A DNA stretch of 59,907 bases from Cyanophora paradoxa (Eukaryota; Glaucocystophyceae; Cyanophorales; Cyanophoraceae), in contig QPMI01000292.1 of assembly GCA_004431415.1 (NCBI GenBank), positions 1-59,907 on the forward strand, written 5' to 3'. The notes under the pieces are model-generated. The model worked only from the letters and a program-made list of their open reading frames with translations. It did not search any database and was not told the origin of the DNA. Shown here piece after piece: positions 24,008-34,566 of the stretch. A program made the translations under genes and the position numbers. Within the stretch, counting starts at the first letter, position 1. Every line of letters begins with the position of its first letter.

Positions 24008-26507
24008 ATGGAGACGCGGGTTGAGCGCCCGCCGCTCCCCTTTAAGAAGAAAGAGATCGAGCTGCCGGCCACGGCCTGCTTCGTGAGGCGAGGCTGGCAC
24101 ATATGGGCAGTCTCGTTCTCCATTCTCTCCATCGCCTGCCTCCTCATCTCCCTTGCCACGACCGGTGCGCAGCAGCCACACGCCACATGGCTCGCCCAGC
24201 TCACGCCGCCCAGGCTGGTTCGAGCACACGTACCGGTCAGGCGTGGCACATTTCGGCCTCTTCACGGTTCAGGTGCGCGGCGCGGGCGGGCGGCGGGCGG
24301 GCGGGCCGCTGAGGCGGGGGCAGGACCTGGACCGCCTGATCGACCAGGACGACTACTGCGAGGCGGGCCTGAAGCGCGGCCTCACCGACGAGGACTGCAA
24401 CATCAACACCCGCAACAGCGCGCCCGCCCCCTCGCGCGGCAGGGCGCGCAGGGCGATGGCTGACGGGGGGGCAGACCGGGCGACGGCGGCGATGCTGGCG
24501 CTGCAGGTGGCGCTGCAGGTGGTGGTAATCGTGACGCAGGGGTACTTCTACTTCGCGCGGGGCCTGGAGTACCGGCAGGGGGTGGCGGTGGGGGTCGTCG
24601 CCTGGGTCTCGACCCTCTGCGGCTTCCTCGCCATCGCCCTCTGGACCGCCATCCAGTACAACAAGTACACCTACACCCTCAAGGACTACGGCTACGGGTC
24701 CCCCGCCCCCGCCCCGCCCCGCCCCACCCCCGCCACAGCGCCCCGCGCCCCCCCCCGTTTTCTTCTCTGACCGGGGGCGGGGGCGGGGCGGCGCATGCGC
24801 AGGTACGTGCTGGCGTGGCTGGGGTGGAGCTTCGGGCTCATCTCCTCCGCCCTCTTCGTCCGCGCGCAGGTGCGGCGCGCCGCGGCCGCGGCTCGGGGCG
24901 GGGGCGGGGCGGGGGCGAGGGGGCGGCAGCGGGAGCGGGACGGGAAGCGGACGATCGCCGAGGAGCTCGCCTTCGTCACCGTGCGCCCCGCGCCCCGCTG
25001 CGGCGCGGGGCGGGGCGGGGCGGGGCTCACGGGGCGGGCAGATCGGGGAGCCGAACTGGTACACGACGGCGCTGCAGTGCCCGAAGTGCCACCTGCTGCT
25101 GGGGGCGGCCGCGCACGGCTACTCCATGGCGACGTGCCTGTGCGGGGCCACCTTCCCCGTCGCCTCCTCCCGCGCCTGGCTCGTCCTCGAGCACGCCGCC
25201 CGCCCCGACGCCCCCGCCTGCGCCATCATCCAGTGCCACAAGTGCACCCGCGTGCGCCCGCACCGCCGGCCGCGCCCCGCCGGTGTGGGGCGCGGGGCGA
25301 CTCGGGGGCGGCAGGTGTGCGTGAAGGAGTTCGGGGAGCGGGGCCGCTCGTGCCTGCAGCTCCTCGCCCTCCTCGAGTTCCGCCCCTACCGCTTCCCCTA
25401 CTTCTACGTGCCCCCCCCGCCCCCGAAGGCCCGCCCGCCCGCCCCCCGCCCCCGCCGCCCCGGCTGCTGAGGGCGCGGCAGGTGATCGATTGCGAGTGTG
25501 GCGAGCAGATCGACGTCGCGGAGGCCCCCGAGGTGCCCCCTCGCCCCCCCCACTCCCCTCCGAGCCCCAGCGGGGGCCCCCGCCAACCTCTCCCCCCTCC
25601 CCTTCCCCTCGGGCAGGCGCGGTTCATGGCCGGTCTGCGGGGCTACGTCGGCCGCCTCGCCCGCGCGGAGTGGCGGCGCCGGGCGGCGGAGCGGGCGGCG
25701 GGGCGGCGGCGGGTGCTGCTGACGGTGCTGTACGGGCTGACGTGCCGGCGGCCGCCGGCGGCGGCGCTGCAGCCGCGGGTGACCGAGGAGGCGGACGCGA
25801 GCGACGATCTCTATGCCCTCGGCCTTGCGGGGCCCGACGCCCCCGTCCCCGCCCCGACGCCGCCGCCGGGCCGCGTGCGGGGCGGCGGTGGCGGCGCGGG
25901 AGGCGGGGGCGCTGGTGGGCGTGGAGTGCCCCACGTGCCACTACGGGATGCCGGCGATCCCGCACGGGGCCCGCTTCTGGTCGTGCCCCCGCTGCTACCT
26001 CAAGTTCGAGGTCGCCAGCGCGCTCCCCGAGGAGGCCCGCGCGCCCCCGCCCGAGCCCGTCCGCAACATCGTGGCCCAGAGGGTCCGCGGCGGCCCGCGC
26101 GGCGCCAAGGCCGCCGCCGCGGCCGCCGCGGGCAAGGGCGGGGGGGCGGGGCGCGGGGCCGGGGGGAAGACGACGTGCCCGGTGTGCGGGGAGCGGCTGG
26201 ACAGCCTCGGCGACGGCGGCCGCATCTGCGCCAACTGCGGCCACATGGCCTCCCTCCCCGTCCCCGCCTCCGAGTGGTCCGCCCGCCCCCGCCCCCCGGC
26301 CCCCGCCCCGCGCGCCCCTGAGCGCGCGGGCGGCGCAGGTACGTCTTCCGAGGCGAGGCCGAGGCGCCGCGCGTCGGGCGTGCCCCCGTCGGCATGGCCC
26401 TCGGGCCCGCCCCCGGGCCGGGGCCGGGGCCGGGGCCCACGCCGGGTGGCGCCTGGGCGGCCTGGGGCATCCCCGGCCGCGTCGAAAGCCCCGCTCAGTT
26501 CGCCTGA
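24008..26507 (+). CDS. Four-TM protein with cytosolic zinc-ribbon array
   Basis: ATG 24008 gives METRVERPPLPFKKKEIELP, then TM1 (IWAVSFSILSIACLLISLAT). A loop follows with FEHTYRSGVAHFGLFTVQ and DDYCEAGLKRGLTDEDCNIN. TM2 is MLALQVALQVVVIVTQGYFY, TM3 is AVGVVAWVSTLCGFLAIALW, and TM4, after an intron, is VLAWLGWSFGLISSALFVRA. A GTGCGC intron at about 24979 joins ELAFVT to IGEPNWYTTALQCPKCHLLL without a stop, so the Cys-rich part belongs to the same gene. Cys knuckles in order: CPKC...CLC, CHKC, CEC, VECPTC...WSCPRCYLKFEV and TTCPVCGERLD...CANCGHM. Two pairs (CPTC/CPRC and CPVC/CANC) are classic zinc ribbons. The last exon joins EW|YVFRGEAEAPRVG and ends at TGA 26505-26507. I know no family with this combination. 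A two-gene model is possible but not needed. Confidence 0.62.
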
Positions 26508-27000
26508 AGCCTCTCCCCCGACGCTCACTCCTCAGCGCGTAGTCTAGTATCAGATTGTATTGAAAAATACATGATCTACGCAGGAAATAGAAACGGCAAA
26601 ATGGCACTTGTGCAAGGATGCATTGGGCAGGCCCATACCTAGGGTTGCCTTGAACGTTACACACAGCGATACTAGAGGTACAAAGAAGTCTGGACGATGT
26701 ACATGTACATATCATAGTATGTACTAGACTACTAGCTGTAGTAGAAGAGCTCGCAGAGCGGTACGTATACATGTACAGCTAATCAGATGAGGATTGCAGG
26801 TAACCAGATGCAGCAGCGAATAGGAAAAAGAATACACGGTAGGTAGCACTTGATATTCAATAAAAGCAACCCGTGGAGAGAAACACGGGTCGACGATAGA
26901 AGCGACGGGTGCGCACGGATCCCGAGACACGCGACTGGAAAGTACGAGTAAAGGATTGGCGGCGCACAGCTCGCGGGCGAGGCGGCGCAGAGGGCGACCC

Positions 27001-28316
27001 TCACGGGAGGCCGACATCCGGGCGAAGGGCGAGGCCGGCGGCTGCGGCGGCGGTGACGGCTGGGATGGAGGCGAGGCCGCGGGGCGGGGGCCGTCGGGGG
27101 GCGGGGCCCTGCGCGGGGTCATGGGGAGGGGCAGGGGCGGGGGCCGGGGGCGCGGGGCCGCACGGAGGGGCGGAGGACGTGGACGGGCCCTCGGAGTCGA
27201 CGAGGACGCCGAACTCGGGCTCGGCCTCCGCGCGCCCCGGCCCCCGGCCCTCCTCCTCCGACGAGCCCGAGCTCCAGCTCCGCCCCTGCCCCGCCTCCGA
27301 CGCCGGCTTGGCGGCGAGCGAGCCGAGGGAGTGCAGCCGGTGGACGGGCCGCCGGCGCGCCGCGAGGCCGCCCCGGCCCCGCTCGAACTCGGCGCGGGCG
27401 GCGGCGGCGCGGTTGAAGGCGGCGGGGTCGAGGAGGGGGTCGGCGGGGGCGCGCGGGGAGCTCTGGGGGGAGGAGTAGAGGGAGCTGGGGGCTGCGGGCA
27501 GCGAGGAGAAGCTGCGGCTGGACGAGGAGCGCGGCAAGAGGAAGCTCGCCGCGCTCGGCGAGGGCGCCGAGGGGAGGCCCGGCGGCGCTTCCGGCAGCGA
27601 GGAGCGCTTCTTCTTCTGGGGGCGGGGGAGGGTCAGGGCGGGGGCGGGGCCGTGGGGCGGGCCGAGGGCGGGCACCGAGTCCACGAAGGCGATGTGGAGG
27701 TGGAGCTCGCCGCGCGTCGCCCCCGCCCGGTCCTGCAGCGGCAGCCACGCGTCCACCTTGCGCCCCTCGGCGATCATCGCGCTGTAGTCCACCACTGCGG
27801 CGCCCCGTTGAGCCCCGGCGGAGGGCGCGGCGGGGCGCCCCGCGGGGCGGCGCACCGAGCTTGCCGATGAGCACGGGCGGGGCCTGCCCGTCGCCCTCCC
27901 CCGACCCGCAGAAAAGTGCGGCAGAAAATGCTGTTTTTTGGCCTTTCCGGAGCTGGAATTCGATCCGCTCGAACCTGCGCCACGGCACCCGCCGGCCGCG
28001 TCGGCGCGAGCTCGAGACGTCGACGGCGCCGAGGCGAGGGACGCGGATGAGGGGCGGGCGCGCACCAGGCCGGTTCGGCGGCGGATGCGCGAGAAGGCAG
28101 GGTGCGGTGCTGCTCGCCGTCGGGGTCGGTGACCACCACGAAGGGCTCCCCGCACCCGTTCCCCCGCACCATCCGCCGCGCCGCGATCACCCGCACCACC
28201 AGCTTCCTGCGTACGCACCGCCCCCGCCGCGACCTCGCTCAGTCCCGCGAGCGAAGGCCGCCTCCGACGGGCTCAGAGCAGCGCAGCGTATACTGACCCT
28301 CGGAAGCCTTCATTGA
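27001..28316 (-). CDS. C2-domain protein with Ser-rich C-terminus
   Basis: The minus strand begins near 28235-28180 with KLVVRVIAARRMVRGNGCGE and PFVVVTDPDGEQHRT, the first two strands of a C2 domain. Later exons give RFERIEFQLRKGQ, PPVLIGKLG, VVDYSAMIAEGRKVDAWLPL and ATRGELHLHIAFVDSV, completing the C2 sandwich (GE.HL...A.v at the last strand). After an intron the C-terminal half is Ser/Pro/Ala-rich (SFLLPRSSSSRSFSSLPA, SSGSSEEEGRGPG) and ends at TGA 27001-27003. A short first exon MKASE at about 28316 is possible, but its splice phase does not fit cleanly, so the start is unsure. The classic Ca2+ loop aspartates are only partly present, so lipid or protein binding without Ca2+ is possible. 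Confidence 0.58.
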
Positions 28317-28439
28317 CCGCCAGCTGCTTCGTGTACCGCAACGGAGGCGGGTTGGGGGGCCCGTCCGAGGCCTCAACCGCCATTTTTCAACAGCCGCCGA
28401 CTCGAAGCTAAACGACTGCAGGCTTCCCGCCGGAGAGCC

Positions 28440-28564
28440 CGCGGGCGCACCCGTGGGTGCAGGGCGCGAGCGCGATGCCGGCCCCGGGGCCCGTGCCGAC
28501 CTTCTCGGACGCCTCGCCGATGGTCGAGCTGCCCCTCGACCTCACGGGCTTCGCCTGGTGCCCC
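28440..28564 (+). pseudogene. Duplicated fragment of the kinase exon at 36 kb
   Basis: This 125-bp stretch repeats 36231-36355 (the 3' end of exon 9 of the SnRK2-like kinase plus the first bases of the following intron) in the same orientation with only two visible differences. It encodes [19 protein letters not shown] and [18 protein letters not shown] in the same frame. There is no kinase sequence before it, so it is a non-functional fragment. The copy stops exactly at an AGATCTAGA string (28565-28573). Because it includes the start of the next intron (GTGCCCC), it arose from DNA rather than spliced RNA. Confidence 0.85.
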
Positions 28565-28573
28565 AGATCTAGA

Positions 28574-30046
28574 CCGCCAGTGGTCCGCCACCACCAGAGC
28601 GTTACGAGTGTTCGGTTGCGGAGTTTCGCAGATGCCCGGCTGATACGCTGAATTGGGCTTCGTAGCTGTGTCGCACGACGCTGAATCATGCGCATGCGCG
28701 CGGGCTGCTGATGCGTCGGAACTGCACTGCGGCGGCAGGGCGAGGTCCCAGGTGCAATCAGACGAGCGATTCCCCAGATACACTCGGCTGCGGTTGGTGG
28801 GAGGTGGGTCGGGAGTGGGCTGGGGCGGGGGGGGCCCGAGCGACGGGGTACGTGTGGACTGGATGGGTAGAGACTACTCTGCATGCAGCTGACGAGCTCG
28901 ACAGCCGCCGCCGGCGACGGATTCCTTCGCACTCTTTGCTGAAGTGGTGCGCGTTTTCAGTAGTGGCAAGTTTACTGCCAACCTGCGTTTGGGCTCGCGA
29001 TCGCGTGACCAAGATCGCTCAGCACAGGTTGGCTGGAGCTCCGCATTATCTCCCGCCCGACCAGGCCATTTGCTTTGCGATCGGGCTGTTCGCGTTCCGA
29101 TCCGATCCGCGCATCCGATCTCGCACGATCGCGCAGGCGCATTCATTTCGACAAGAACTTGAAACATCTTGCATCTTGAAACAGCTCGGAAGTGTATCCG
29201 CTCGTCGTCGATCGACACTGGTTTTCCTCCAGTTCCGTCGAGCTGCCGCCTCGGGTTCGTTGCACTCCCGGAGTCCGTTCACCCCGACCCGGCGGACAAA
29301 CTGATGATAAACTTCTTTCTACACAACTTCATATGATGTCTATGATCTTAAACCATCCCACTTCCTGAGCCCGATCATTGCCAGCTTCCTCTCGTTTGCG
29401 CCTTCCGTCGCTGACGCATCGCTGCCGATGCCTGCGCAGAGATCTGCGCACGCCCAGAGAAAGCGCGTCGTAGCGTGTTGCCGATGCCGAGCGGGACATC
29501 TTTCGAAGTTCGAACTCAGCCTTGCCGAGTGAGCCGCCGCCTGCTCTTCCGCAACGAAGCGCTTAGATGATGAAACCAAATATCCACAATGCTCTAGAAT
29601 TACATCTAGCGAGGCAAAACCTCGTGAGAATTTACTACGGTTGCTGATCACGCGAGAATTTACGAGCATCCTTGCAGCGCTAGCCGCTTGATCGATGCTA
29701 ATCTCGGTCCTTGCAGTAAGGCTGGGACGGCTGCGGAGGCGGATCGCATCGCAGTGGCGCGGATCCGGCTGCGGACATCACTCAGTGACTGATGGGCGTG
29801 GCGACCGGCGTCGATGCCTGCCCCGCCGCCGACCCCCGCCTGCCCCGCCGCCCTGCTAGGTATATGTTGTGTTTCTGGCCCAGAAAAGCGCTTCGAGGCC
29901 GCATGTGTGTCTTTGCTGGGAATTGTTTCCTTGCCGAATCAAACTGGTTATTTTGGATGAAAATATGGCGGAGTGTCCTGGATATGCGGAGCAGGAGGCG
30001 AACACGGGAAAGAAGCGGCGGCAGACTAGTACTGTGCGGCAAGCAA
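28574..30046. other. Intergenic, no supported gene
   Basis: Frames here (for example around 28711-29304) lack family motifs and have atypical composition with no splice-supported joins. The stretch is moderately GC and has no obvious tandem repeats. Confidence 0.4.
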
Positions 30047-30823
30047 TCACTTGTTGTGGTCCTTCTTCTTGTCCTTGTAGCGCTGGTGCCACCACTGCGA
30101 GCGAGGAGGGCACAGCGTCGGCGCGAATTTCGGAAGCAGCGCCGAGGCGCATGGGGCGGGCGCGCCTCGTCGAAGGTCGCGATGGCGTGCGCCTGGCCAC
30201 CCCGCCACGCAACCTGCTTCTTCGCCTCCTCCACCTCGAAGAACCTGCGCGGATTGAATTCGAGGTGGCCCGTGACCTCCTAGCCGAGCCGCGGGGCGGC
30301 AGCGAGGGCAGGCATGCTGACTGCCGCTTTCGAATATCCTTCTCGTCCCAATCGTCGAGCATGGCTTTGAACTGCGGGCGGAGCGACTCAGCGCGAACGC
30401 GCGAGGGCGCAGCGGGCGGGCGGCGTGGGCTGCGCGCGGCGAAACGAGCTGACAGACCTGGAATGCAAACCAGTGCGTGTGCGCGTTGCGCTTCTCGTCC
30501 AGCTCGTTGCAGATGAACGCGTTCTGAGCGGGGTGCCCGCCCCACTTGCCCGTCCCCAGCGGCTGTCCGTCAGCGGCCATAGGCGACACGAGCGCCGGCT
30601 CCGCGTGCGCGATGACCCCGGAGCTCTGATGAATGACCTTCGGGACTACGCCCGCCTCCTCGAGCAGCTCCCGGTAAGCCGCCTCGTAGCCCGTCTCGCC
30701 ATCATCGATGCCGCCCGCGGGCAGCACCCAGCGATCTGATACAATGGCGACGAATCAAGCGCGTACCACACGCGGCCGCCGGGCGTGCGGGGAGGCGGAC
30801 CCGGGTGCCCGCTGCCTGCACAG
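30047..30823 (-). CDS. Nudix hydrolase
   Basis: The Nudix box is complete: DRWVLPAGGIDDGETGYEA then AYRELLEEAGVV (GX5EX7REUXEEXGU), the Mg2+ site that hydrolyses nucleoside-diphosphate-linked substrates. Downstream come VIHQSSGVIAHAEPALVSPM and NAFICNELDEKRNAHTHWFA. Further exons carry FKAMLDDWDEKDIRKRQ and RFFEVEEAKKQVAWRGGQAH, and the end is ATFDE|WWHQRYKDKKKDHNK with a GC-donor intron at 30165 and TGA at 30047-30049. The Lys-rich tail resembles some diphosphoinositol-polyphosphate phosphohydrolases, which is inference. The 5' end is uncertain. Reading straight back from RWVLPAGG meets TGA codons, and a 31-nt intron (GTACGC...TATCAG) before DRW would bypass them, linking to an exon after a TGTGCAG acceptor near 30824. 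Confidence 0.68.
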
Positions 30824-31172
30824 CAACGCGCGAGGCATTCGTTAGCTACGGAGCCGTGCGGCGTTGCTGGGTTGCAGACTGGAGCAAAGCAGTACTAGTA
30901 GAGGCCCATCCTTCTTCTGATGCCAGCAGATGGCGCCGCCGCGGAACCTGCGGACGCGTGGTCGCATTTCGCGCTTGCTCAGCGCGCGCGGCTCGCCTTG
31001 CTCACAGAGCTCGCGCACCGCTTGGACGACTTCTCGGTGACTGTCGGGAAGTACCTCGGCGGGTCGCTGCGATGCGCCGCGGCCATCGCAAGCTTTAAGA
31101 CTGCTTCACCCCCCCCCCCCTCTCTCGCCCTCCCCTCTCGAGAATTTCACTTATACTTTACAACAGAGGCCC

Positions 31173-34160
31173 TCACAGTCTGGTTGGGGGCGTTGGGGGG
31201 ACGCCCGGGCCCGGGGGGCCAGCGCCAGGGGCAGGGACGCCGGGAGTGAGGATGGGTACGCGGCGTTTGATCTTGCGCCACGTGCCGGCGTCGTAGTTCA
31301 TCTCGAAGACTGGGGGAGGGGGTGCGTGAGCGGGGAGGAGAGCGGGGTGGGGGATGACGGTCGGGGTGCGCGCGGGCGGACCGATCTGCTCGTTGAAGCG
31401 GGCGAGCTGGCCGGGGGCGAGGGGGAGCTCCACCTGGTGCGCCAGAATCTGCCGCACGGCGCCCGTCTGCAGCCCCAGCGCCCGCCCCCTCAGCTCCCCC
31501 GCCGCCGTGCGCTGCGGGGCAGAAAGGCGGAGCCGCGCGCGCCTGTGCGGGCCGCCGCGTGTCTCCCGCGAGGAAAGCCGCGATCGCCGCGCGGTCCGCC
31601 GGCGTGAGCGAATTGTTCTGACGCGCGGGTTGAGATCCGAGACGCGGGAAAGAGGGGCGGGAGCGTGCCTCGGGGAGGATGGCGTCGACGGCGGGGGCGC
31701 TGGACGGGGCGGGGATGGCCGGGGGCGGCGCGGGGGTCCCCGGCGCTCCCGTGAAGGCAGGCGAGGGGGCAAAGGAGAGGGACGGGGCGAAGAGGCCGGT
31801 CGGGGGAGGTGGCAGCCGCTGGTGCCCGGAAGGCGCTGTGGAGAACGGGGAGGGCACGGAGGAGGGCTGCATGAACCGCGCCGCCCCGGGGGGCGCCCCG
31901 GGGGGCACAGTCGAAGCGAAGGGGGACGGGGCCGAGAAGGGCACGCCGGGAGGGCGCGGGCCCGGCGCGGCCGATCCGGGCACGGGGGCCCCCGGGGGCG
32001 CCATCCCGGGGGGCAGCGCGCCGGGCGGGCGGGGCTGGATGCCCGGGGGCAGGCTGGCGAAGGAGCCCGGGGGCGCGATGCCGGGCGGCAGGCTGCCGGT
32101 GACGCGCACCATCCCCGGCATCTGCACGACTGCCCCGGGGCGCGAGTCGGAGGGCGACGCCGGCCGGGCGCTCGGCGAGGGCGAGCACGGGGCACTCACC
32201 TCCAGGCACCCCCGGGGCCGCCGGCTGCGGCTGCCGGCGGGGGGCAAGGTAAATCAGGGAGGGCGACGGGCGATGGCCCCAGAGTGCGCACGGGGCGGGC
32301 TGCAGCAGAGGCGGCGGCGGCGGCGGCGGCGAAGGCGGCGGCAGATGGGCCGAGTGTGGAGAATGGGGCGGAGGGGGGCGGGCGGGGCGCGGAGGGGGCA
32401 GGGCCGGCGGGGGCCGGGGGCCGGCGCTGCGCGGGCCCGTCCTCGTCCTCCTCGTCCTCCTCTGCGGACAGGCCTGGGGTGAGCAGGGCAGGGTCCGGGG
32501 CGGGGGCCGCCGCGCCGCGCCCGCGCACCCTCATCCTCCTCCATCTCCTCCTCCTCCTCTTCCTCCTCCTCCTCCTCCTCCTCCTCCTTCTCGTCGGCCT
32601 CGGCGCCCTTCTTCTCTGCCCCGTCGTCGCCCTTCTTGGCGCGCTCGGCCTTCTTGGCGGCCTTGGCGGCGGCCCGCTCCCGCGCGCGCTCCTCCTTGGC
32701 CGCCGCCTTGGCCGCCCGCTTCGCCTCCCGCTCCGCCTCCCGCTTCGCCTTCTTCTCCGCCCGCTTCTTCTCCCGCTCCTCCTCCTGCCGCCCCGCGTCA
32801 GCGCCCGGGCGGGCGGCGCGGCGGCGCGCGCGCACCCGCTCCTTGCGCTTGCGCTCCTTGGCCTCGGCGGAGGTCTCGGCCGGCGGGCCCGGCGGGGGCG
32901 CCACGGGCAGGAAGGTCGGCACGGAGGCCGAGGGGCCGAGCCCCGGGGGCCCCTCCCCGTGCAAGCCGGCGGCCGGCCCCCGCCGCGCCCCGCCGGGGCG
33001 CTTGGCGCTCTGCTGCTGGAGCGCCGTCGCCGCGTCCACGTCGATCATCTTCAGGCGGGAGGTCTTCTGCAGCCCCTTGCGCTCCGCCCCGCCCCCCAGC
33101 GCCCCCGCTGCCGGCTTCGCTGAGGAGCGCTGCAGGAACGAAGGCCGCGCTGCTGCAGGGCCCCCTCAGCACTCGCGCCGCCCATAGGCGCCCTGGCTCC
33201 CTCACCTGGGGCCCCCTTCGCGGCGCCCGGCGCTGGCGTCGGGCGCAGCGGGGCCCCAGCCGGCGCGCCCGGGGCGGGCTCAGGGGCTGAGGAGGGCGAC
33301 CCTGAGCGAGAGGCGCCGGGCGGCGGGGTCGGCGACGGCCCCGCCCCGCGCTCTGTCGCCGCTGCCTGCGATGGCTTCCCGCCAGGCGGCTTAGCTCCCG
33401 GCGGAGGCCCTCGCCTGATGTCCTTCCCGCTGACCGCCGCCCGCGCTGCGGCGTTTGAGGCGCGAGCGCAGGGGCGCGGGCGCGGGCATCAGGGCAACAG
33501 GGCACCGTCCGGGGCGATGCGCGGAGCTAGCCGTGGCTCCTCTAACTTCTCTTTGAGCTGAAAGTGCACCCCGGTCCCGGGTGCCTCGTCCTCCTCGGCA
33601 GCCGCGATCAGAGCTGGCGAGAGGTACGCGTAGTCGAGAGGCGCCAACGCCGCCGGCGCCTTCCGCTCCTCCACTACCGCCCGCCGTGTCAGCCGGCGAC
33701 GGCGCGGGAGGGTGCGGCGGTCATCACCCATCTGCTGCAGGACGTTGAATGTCTCCAGGAAGCTCGTGTTGCCCGGGAAGCTCAGCGGGGCGCTCGTTCC
33801 CGACCGTGCGACTTCGACGAGGACGCCCGCCATGACGCGGACCCAGTCGTCGTCACTCTTGAGGCCCAGCTCGACGAGCTTTTCGAACCCGGCTCGCAGC
33901 TCGCCGAACTGCGTTCGCCGGCAGGACAGCATCGAGCAGAGGACGTGCACCTGCGCATGCGAGCGCCACTCAGTGCAGGCAAGCGCTTCGGTACCGATGT
34001 CAATGCTCGCCTGCACGGGCGCTTCGAGCACGTGGAATGACTCGCAGATGGCGTCGAGGACCTCGGCAGTGAGGAAGGGAGCAAGGTTCTCCGACGACCA
34101 CTCGCCCGCGCACTTGCTGGGGAGCCACAGCGCCACATCTCGGGAACCTGTGGCAGCCAT
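31173..34160 (-). CDS. NELFA: Negative elongation factor A (NELF-A)
   Basis: NELF-A is a core subunit of NELF, which with DSIF holds RNA polymerase II in promoter-proximal pause. The N-terminal exon (34160 to about 33508) starts MAATGSRDVALWLPSK. It has FLTAEVLDAICESFHVLEAP, CSMLSCRRTQFGELRAGFEK and LKSDDDWVRVMAGVLVEVAR, aligning to animal NELF-A (GLWLHNKL..., TAAVIDNIRLCFHGL, LPRRTVDEMKGALMEIIQLA, DPWVLMVADIL), and ends near GVHFQLKEKLEEPRL. A middle exon has KTSRLKMIDVDAATALQQ (animal KLLDISEL) followed by a Lys/Glu-rich, then poly-Glu stretch (about 32540-32760). The C-terminal part has NNSLTPADRAAIAAFLAG and then FEMNYDAGTWRKIKRRVP (animal FEMNYATGQWTRFKK), ending at TGA 31173-31175. The Pro/Gly-rich central region is disordered, as in homologs. 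An insertion of about 15 residues after QASIDI is unusual. Confidence 0.78.
32540..32600 (-). repeat. GAG/GAA trinucleotide run (poly-Glu) in NELF-A
   Basis: CTC/CTT triplets on plus encode a poly-Glu run after DEKEEEEE on minus. It is a coding microsatellite within the acidic middle region of NELF-A and is likely length-variable. Confidence 0.75.
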
Positions 34161-34566
34161 GTACGTGGGCGAGCGGGCTTCGGGGACCAAAGCGCTCCGG
34201 GCGCTCTTGCCGCTCCGGGCGCTCCAAAAGCTGCTGCTATTAACCGCTTTGCAGGTGGCTGCAGCTTCACTATGGCGTGCAACTGTACCCTCATAAAAAA
34301 AACCGCCCGGCGACTGCGCCTGTGCCACGCGCCTCGCGAGCACCCGGCTGCAGCAGTGCAGCACGCAGCACGCAGCGCAGCAACTACAGCGCGGCGAAGA
34401 TTCATTCGAAGCTATAGCGCGGCCGTTTGAGGCGGGTCGGATCTCCGCGCGCGTGTGCCACAATCCTGGAGAGCGGGCGCATCGCTGAACGACCTCCACC
34501 GGAGCGCCCGACGATCCCTTCATCGCCCACTTGATCAAGCTTGCTGCCTCGCTTCGTCCACAACGA

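Noticed and set aside
28711-29304. A 197-residue plus-strand frame between the kinase fragment and Nudix gene
   Set aside because: No motif, no splice-supported extension, and composition like surrounding non-coding DNA.
30740-30760. Selenocysteine use at the TGA before the Nudix domain
   Set aside because: A short intron explains the reading frame more simply, no SECIS structure was identified by eye, and Nudix enzymes are not known selenoproteins.
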